Positions 32,621 through 35,314 of a stretch of 35,314 nt of DNA are shown here, piece by piece. Each line of letters starts with the position of its first letter. Position 1 is the first letter of the stretch. A model generated the notes under the pieces. It was given only the letters and a program-made list of their open reading frames with translations, had not been told where the DNA came from and did no database searches. This stretch comes from an uncultured Bacteroidota bacterium (GTDB lineage: Bacteria; Bacteroidota; Bacteroidia; Bacteroidales; CG2-30-32-10). The stretch covers positions 1-35,314 of the forward strand of contig CAISZK010000093.1 of NCBI GenBank assembly GCA_903889915.1, read 5' to 3'. The position numbers and the translations under genes are program-made.

Positions 32621-32690
32621 GCAGAGATTGACAATCTCTGCATTATTACAATCGGATTTTTTTTATCCGATTATAATAATTCCGATAAAC
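32621..32690. repeat. Composite palindromic repeat, copy B
   Basis: GCAGAGATT, loop GAC, AATCTCTGC (32621-32641, a perfect 9-bp stem), then AATCGGAT (32650-32657), seven T residues and ATCCGATT (32665-32672, a perfect 8-bp stem). It is a better-preserved version of copy A at 31899-31960. Confidence 0.7.
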
Positions 32691-32804
32691 ACTGGAATTA
32701 TGTAAATTTATTTTCACGATGTAAAAGTACATAAAAAAATTATTGGATGGATGAATTGTTTAATTGTTGGATTGTTTTTTTTGCTTGGGATGACACGCGT
32801 TGGG

Positions 32805-32909
32805 AAACGCGCGCCAACTGGAGTTTAATTGTTTGCAGGATTGCAAATCCTTTTGATATAACCTGACGGATTACAAATCCGTCAGGACGCGAAAACGCGC
32901 GCCAACTGG
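32805..32909. repeat. REP-like palindromes bounded by a 17-bp direct repeat
   Basis: AAACGCGCGCCAACTGG occurs at 32805-32821 and 32893-32909, 88 bp apart. Between the copies are two palindromes with the same core: AGGATT-GCA-AATCCT (32837-32851) and an 11-bp stem CCTGACGGATT-ACA-AATCCGTCAGG (32862-32886). These look like repetitive extragenic palindromes of the kind mobilised by REP-associated transposases; no transposase gene is in the window. The stretch 32554-32977 otherwise contains only copy B above. Confidence 0.7.
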
Positions 32910-32977
32910 GGTAAGTACCGGTATTGCACATATCAGCATATTGAAAAATTTCCGAATTTCCCCGAAAATTTAATTCT

Positions 32978-33214
32978 ATGGAAAAACAGGAAATGAAAGA
33001 ATACGTCGAACTTTTTGGCGAGGAAAAAATTTTGAAAGCTCTCGAAATCTCTGAAAAATACGGAAATAAGAGGTTTTCCTTTTCAAAACTTGTAAAGTAT
33101 ATCAAGGCGGAAAAAATCAAAAAGGCTGTGGTTGAAAATAAATCCACGGCGTATATTACCCGTAATTTTAAGGTAAACAGGATGGTTGTATGCCGTTTGA
33201 AAAAGGAAGAATAA
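32978..33214 (+). CDS. Small helix-turn-helix protein (Mor/resolvase-HTH-like)
   Basis: A 78-residue basic helical protein. The N-terminal half (MEKQEMKEYVELFGEEKILKALEISEKYG) is helical. The C-terminal part, KKAVVENKSTAYITRNFKVNRMVVCRLKKEE, has a helix-turn-helix pattern (KSTAYITRNFKVNRMVVCR). A longer open frame on the opposite strand (32740-33300) overlaps but looks like a shadow. Its neighbour, a 256-residue unknown protein, starts 106 nt downstream, after a dyad that overlaps a promoter element. The protein may regulate that promoter (inference). Confidence 0.6.
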   Translation: MEKQEMKEYVELFGEEKILKALEISEKYGNKRFSFSKLVKYIKAEKIKKAVVENKSTAYITRNFKVNRMVVCRLKKEE

Positions 33215-33247
33215 TTTTGGTGTAACAAATCTGCCATTTTTGTTACA
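33212..33247 (+). promoter_or_regulatory. Promoter element with overlapping dyad operator
   Basis: TAATTTTG (33212-33219), a perfect -7 element, overlaps the HTH gene's stop codon. It is followed at once by a perfect dyad TGTAACAAA-N9-TTTGTTACA (33221-33247). The predicted transcription start (~33226) lies inside the dyad, a classic position for repressor control. A TTG lies 23 nt upstream of the -7 element, at the edge of accepted spacing. No T run follows, so a terminator role is less likely. Confidence 0.45.
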
Positions 33248-33319
33248 GATAAGGATATTGCTTGATTTCCGATTGAAGGAAATTTATTTCCTTTGCCCAA
33301 ATTTTAAAATCGAAACAAC

Positions 33320-34090
33320 ATGGCAAAGAACCTACCAAAAATCAAAGCCTCAAGAGGCTATCACAAACTTGCATCAAATGATCTGGCAGCAAAAATAAAG
33401 GGAATGTCCTTCGCAGGAGATCCAGACGCGACTACACCGATGTACGCTGATACTGTGGTGCATCCCAAGTGCAACGATCTGGGGGCGGCAGTAGTTACTC
33501 ATCTTGCCGACCCGACGCCTGCCAATACCACCCTGGTTGAAGGACTGCGTATCCAGGTTTTGGACATGGCCGACGCCAACGTTGGCTATGCTGAGTCAAT
33601 AGCTAATAAAGTGGCAAGGTCAACAGGAGACGTGGCACATGGGTTAAATGTGTTGCGCCGCCTGGCAATTGATATTGCAGGCAAAGGCGGTGGCAAACGT
33701 ACCACCGGCATTGTTGATTCCGGTGAAGGCTGGGCTCATGCTCATGAAGACAAAGCAAAGAAAGGTAACGAGGGTCATGTTTGGAATTGCGGTACAACCA
33801 GTGCAAAAGACGTTCCGCCTGAACCTGCCACTACCAAACAATTTTTTAGCCTTGCAGCCGATTATGTTTGGACATTTTCGAGACACAACTTTTATTTCGC
33901 CTACCAACATGGAAGCGTAGTACCTGTATCTAAAAAAGCACCAACTTTAATAGCACCCAACCCAAAATCGGGAAAAGTTAAAAAAGGCGCCCCGGTGGTT
34001 CCTTCAAGCAAAACAAAACACCCGCTTGGTGATTTCGATGCAGGTCCTCAAATTGTATTCGGACCCTGGCACTATGTTTACATTCCTTAA
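33320..34090 (+). CDS. 256-residue protein of unknown function
   Basis: No signal peptide. The N-terminal half (about 1-130) is helical and alanine-rich (LVEGLRIQVLDMADANVGYAESIANKVARSTGDVAHGLNVL). It is followed by a glycine/lysine segment, a histidine-rich stretch (WAHAHEDKAKKGNEGHVW), a Tyr/Phe-rich strand region (YVWTFSRHNFYFAYQHGSVVPVSKK) and a Pro-rich tail ending FGPWHYVYIP. The helical-then-beta layout recalls a loosely defined group of Bacteroidota proteins sometimes annotated with Fn3-like C-termini, but identity could not be established. Composition is richer in GC than the flanking noncoding DNA. A long hairpin follows, then a 21-bp repeat array. Confidence 0.7.
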   Translation: MAKNLPKIKASRGYHKLASNDLAAKIKGMSFAGDPDATTPMYADTVVHPKCNDLGAAVVTHLADPTPANTTLVEGLRIQVLDMADANVGYAESIANKVARSTGDVAHGLNVLRRLAIDIAGKGGGKRTTGIVDSGEGWAHAHEDKAKKGNEGHVWNCGTTSAKDVPPEPATTKQFFSLAADYVWTFSRHNFYFAYQHGSVVPVSKKAPTLIAPNPKSGKVKKGAPVVPSSKTKHPLGDFDAGPQIVFGPWHYVYIP

Positions 34091-34118
34091 GTAAAAATTC
34101 AAGATAAAATAATCAAAA

Positions 34119-34170
34119 ACATTATTCCACCGAAGTACGAACAAAAATACGTACTTCGATGAAATAATGT
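34119..34170. repeat. Long near-perfect hairpin downstream of the 256-aa gene
   Basis: Arms 34119-34139 and 34150-34170 pair over 21 bp with two C/T differences that become G-U pairs in one strand; the core is CGAAGTACG/CGTACTTCG. The loop is AACAAAAATA. It lies 28 nt after the stop codon. No T run follows, so it may be an mRNA end-stabiliser, a processed structure or a small mobile element rather than a plain terminator. Confidence 0.7.
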
Positions 34171-34390
34171 GGGGAAGTTATTTTAAAAGCTACCAAAACT
34201 GACAAATTTTCCGGCCCGGCTGCCTTCAATCATCAGAAAAAGCCATTCAATTGCAATTGTAGCAACGCCTTTTGTTAAAAAAACAGCAGGTTTTGCAACT
34301 TACTGAGCTTTTCTCGCCATCGAAGTTGCAATATATACTGAAATTGATCAAACAATCATGATTATCGTGCCTTAAAATGTCATTGGTGAT
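34171..34390. other. Intergenic stretch, nothing recognised
   Basis: Noncoding DNA between the hairpin and the 21-bp array. A 12-bp palindrome CAATTGCAATTG near 34248 is the only structure noticed. Confidence 0.4.
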
Positions 34391-34702
34391 GCAACTCTCA
34401 CGGTTGGTAATGCTTCAATCACGGTTGAAGCATCACGAATTATGGTTGGAGCATTACCAACCGTGATTGGAGCATCACGAATCATGGTTGGAGCATCACG
34501 AACCATGGTTGGAGCATCACGAACCATGGTTGGAGCATTACGAATCATGGTTGGAGCATCACGAACCATGGTTGGAGCATTACGAATCATGATTGGAGCA
34601 TTACGAACCATGGTTGGAGCACTACCAACCGTGATTGAAGTAACGTCAATCACAATTCGAGCATCACCAATCACAGTTCGGGCATCACCAATTGCAATAA
34701 AT
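34391..34702. repeat. 21-bp tandem array with palindromic cores
   Basis: About 15 head-to-tail units, nearly all exactly 21 bp (one of 18 bp at 34412-34429). A consensus unit begins GCATCACG, continues through the core AACCATGGTT, and closes with GGA. The best-preserved units lie at 34472-34618; the ends are degenerate. The cores AACCATGGTT and AATCATGATT are perfect palindromes; mixed cores (AATCATGGTT, AACCGTGATT) are near-palindromes. Because 21 is divisible by 3, both strands stay open and give spurious ORFs encoding 7-residue repeats. Confidence 0.9.
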
Positions 34703-35077
34703 GGTACGGTACTGACAATACTTGTCAGTTTCACACCAGGAAAAGAAGAAAAATTAACAACTCCGGAAATGCTAACGAAAAAAACAGCCTAAATTTAACA
34801 AATAGTTACGGAAAATGAGTGAAAAACTGCTGATTTTTTTTAAAATTGAAAGGGAAAATAGAGGAAAAATAGGATTTAAGAGGGAAAGAGGTGACAAAAT
34901 GACAGCATGCAGGAGGTAATTGACGGATAACCAAGGGGAAGTGGGTGAAATGTAAAATGTTGAAAGAAGTGAAATCCAGCCGATGGGGATGCAATGGAAA
35001 ATGCGCGCCATCATAAGCAAACTATATGCATTGCTTTCGGAGGAGGTTGCAAATCCTGCTTGGCGAAAAATAATTTC
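34703..35077. other. Noncoding stretch with purine-rich segment and REP-like remnant
   Basis: About 34855-34990 is strongly A/G-rich on the plus strand, with no credible protein on either strand. At 35041-35060, AGGAGGTT-GCA-AATCCTGCT resembles the palindromes at 32837-32886 in degraded form. No promoter or gene was recognised. Confidence 0.45.
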
Positions 35078-35314
35078 TCAAAGTTTAATTTTAATAATGT
35101 CACTATCATCCCTGATATAAGCCGGCAAATTATCATCATCGCGGATTGCAATTTTATAAGTTTGTTTCTTTATTTTTTCAATCTGTTCTGCTGTCGGGAT
35201 AAAATCATAAGCAATATAATCTGTGTAGAACATAACCGGAATATGCCCGTACAAACGCAGGGCTGCGTTGAAGACAACCCATTTATCATTACTCAAATTT
35301 GTTGATAGTTTGTC
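35078..35314 (-). CDS. 3' end of a gene running off the window, unknown function
   Basis: The reading frame is open from the right edge of the window to a TGA at 35078-35080: 78 visible residues, beginning DKLSTNLSNDKWVVFNAALRLYG and ending AYIRDDSDIIKIKL. The true start lies outside the window; the TTG at 35296 is probably internal. It is hydrophilic, with YKIAIRDDDNLPAYIRDDSDI near the end. No family was recognised. Reading through its TGA would give a long nonsense tail, so the TGA acts as a stop. Confidence 0.6.
   Translation of the reverse strand, partial: DKLSTNLSNDKWVVFNAALRLYGHIPVMFYTDYIAYDFIPTAEQIEKIKKQTYKIAIRDDDNLPAYIRDDSDIIKIKL

Noticed and set aside
31899-32690. Integron cassette with attC sites
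   Set aside because: The palindromes lack the attC core-site patterns (GTTRRRY / RYYYAAC) and no integrase gene is nearby.
32740-33300. 186-codon minus-strand open frame covering the HTH gene
   Set aside because: It runs through REP-like palindromes and antisense to a credible HTH gene; composition is unlike a real protein.
34391-34702. CRISPR array
   Set aside because: Units follow each other directly with no unique spacers, and no cas genes are present.
34372-34792. Two opposite open frames with 7-residue repeats (VGASRTM / APTMVRD)
   Set aside because: Both strands are open only because the 21-bp unit is a multiple of 3; there is no signal peptide or domain, so it is treated as noncoding repeat.
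34772-35020. 82-codon minus-strand hydrophobic open frame
   Set aside because: It is antisense to a purine-rich noncoding stretch; the Leu/Ser/Phe bias is what reading polypyrimidine DNA gives.

Overview
The window looks like a chromosomal piece of a low-GC member of the Bacteroidota, probably uncultured. Evidence: a type IX secretion (T9SS) C-terminal sorting domain; paired RemB/Wzi-like outer-membrane proteins; a DUF4402 protein; a Tricorn-type S41 protease; lpxD (so lipid A is made); a giant secreted protein of PPC, Fn3 and Ig-like repeats with a dockerin-like end; and many Bacteroidota-type promoters (TTTG-N18/19-TAnnTTTG). No rRNA, tRNA, CRISPR array or complete insertion sequence was seen.

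Layout. 1-464: hairpins, a 7-bp tandem repeat and a sigma-54-like promoter. 465-5190 (+): DUF4402 protein, an overlapping DUF4160/DUF2442 pair, a RecQ helicase, an Aag/MPG DNA glycosylase with one in-frame TGA, and a secreted protein. 5236-8647 (-): two tandem RemB-like barrel proteins. 8874-14491 (+): small secreted protein, tyrosine phosphatase, Tricorn-family protease with one in-frame TGA, strong hairpin terminator, lpxD. 14545-15131 (-): hicA-hicB toxin-antitoxin pair. 15311-16663 (+): CapA-like lipoprotein. 16688-26917 (-): 3409-residue adhesin-like protein. 27086-32553 (-): hypothetical protein, 2[4Fe-4S] ferredoxin, SprB-repeat/T9SS protein, small secreted protein, amidohydrolase, membrane protein, lipoprotein. 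32554-35077: REP-like palindromes, a small HTH gene, a dyad operator/promoter, a 256-residue unknown protein, a long hairpin and a 21-bp tandem array. The window ends inside a minus-strand gene.

Most genes serve the cell envelope or surface: lipid A synthesis, outer-membrane barrels, lipoproteins, secreted adhesins and a large peptidase. DNA repair genes and two toxin-antitoxin-like pairs are interspersed.

Most notable signals. (1) Two otherwise intact conserved genes, 6.4 kb apart, each carry a single in-frame TGA exactly where the family has a conserved glycine, and both lie in the hexamer CCTGAG. TGA is plainly used as a stop elsewhere in the window, so a global code change is unlikely; nonsense mutation, sequencing error or local recoding remain open. 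(2) An HTH gene, dyad operator, unknown protein, hairpin and 21-bp palindrome array form a candidate undescribed module. (3) Sixteen Ig-like repeats of exactly 240 bp lie end to end without a single indel.
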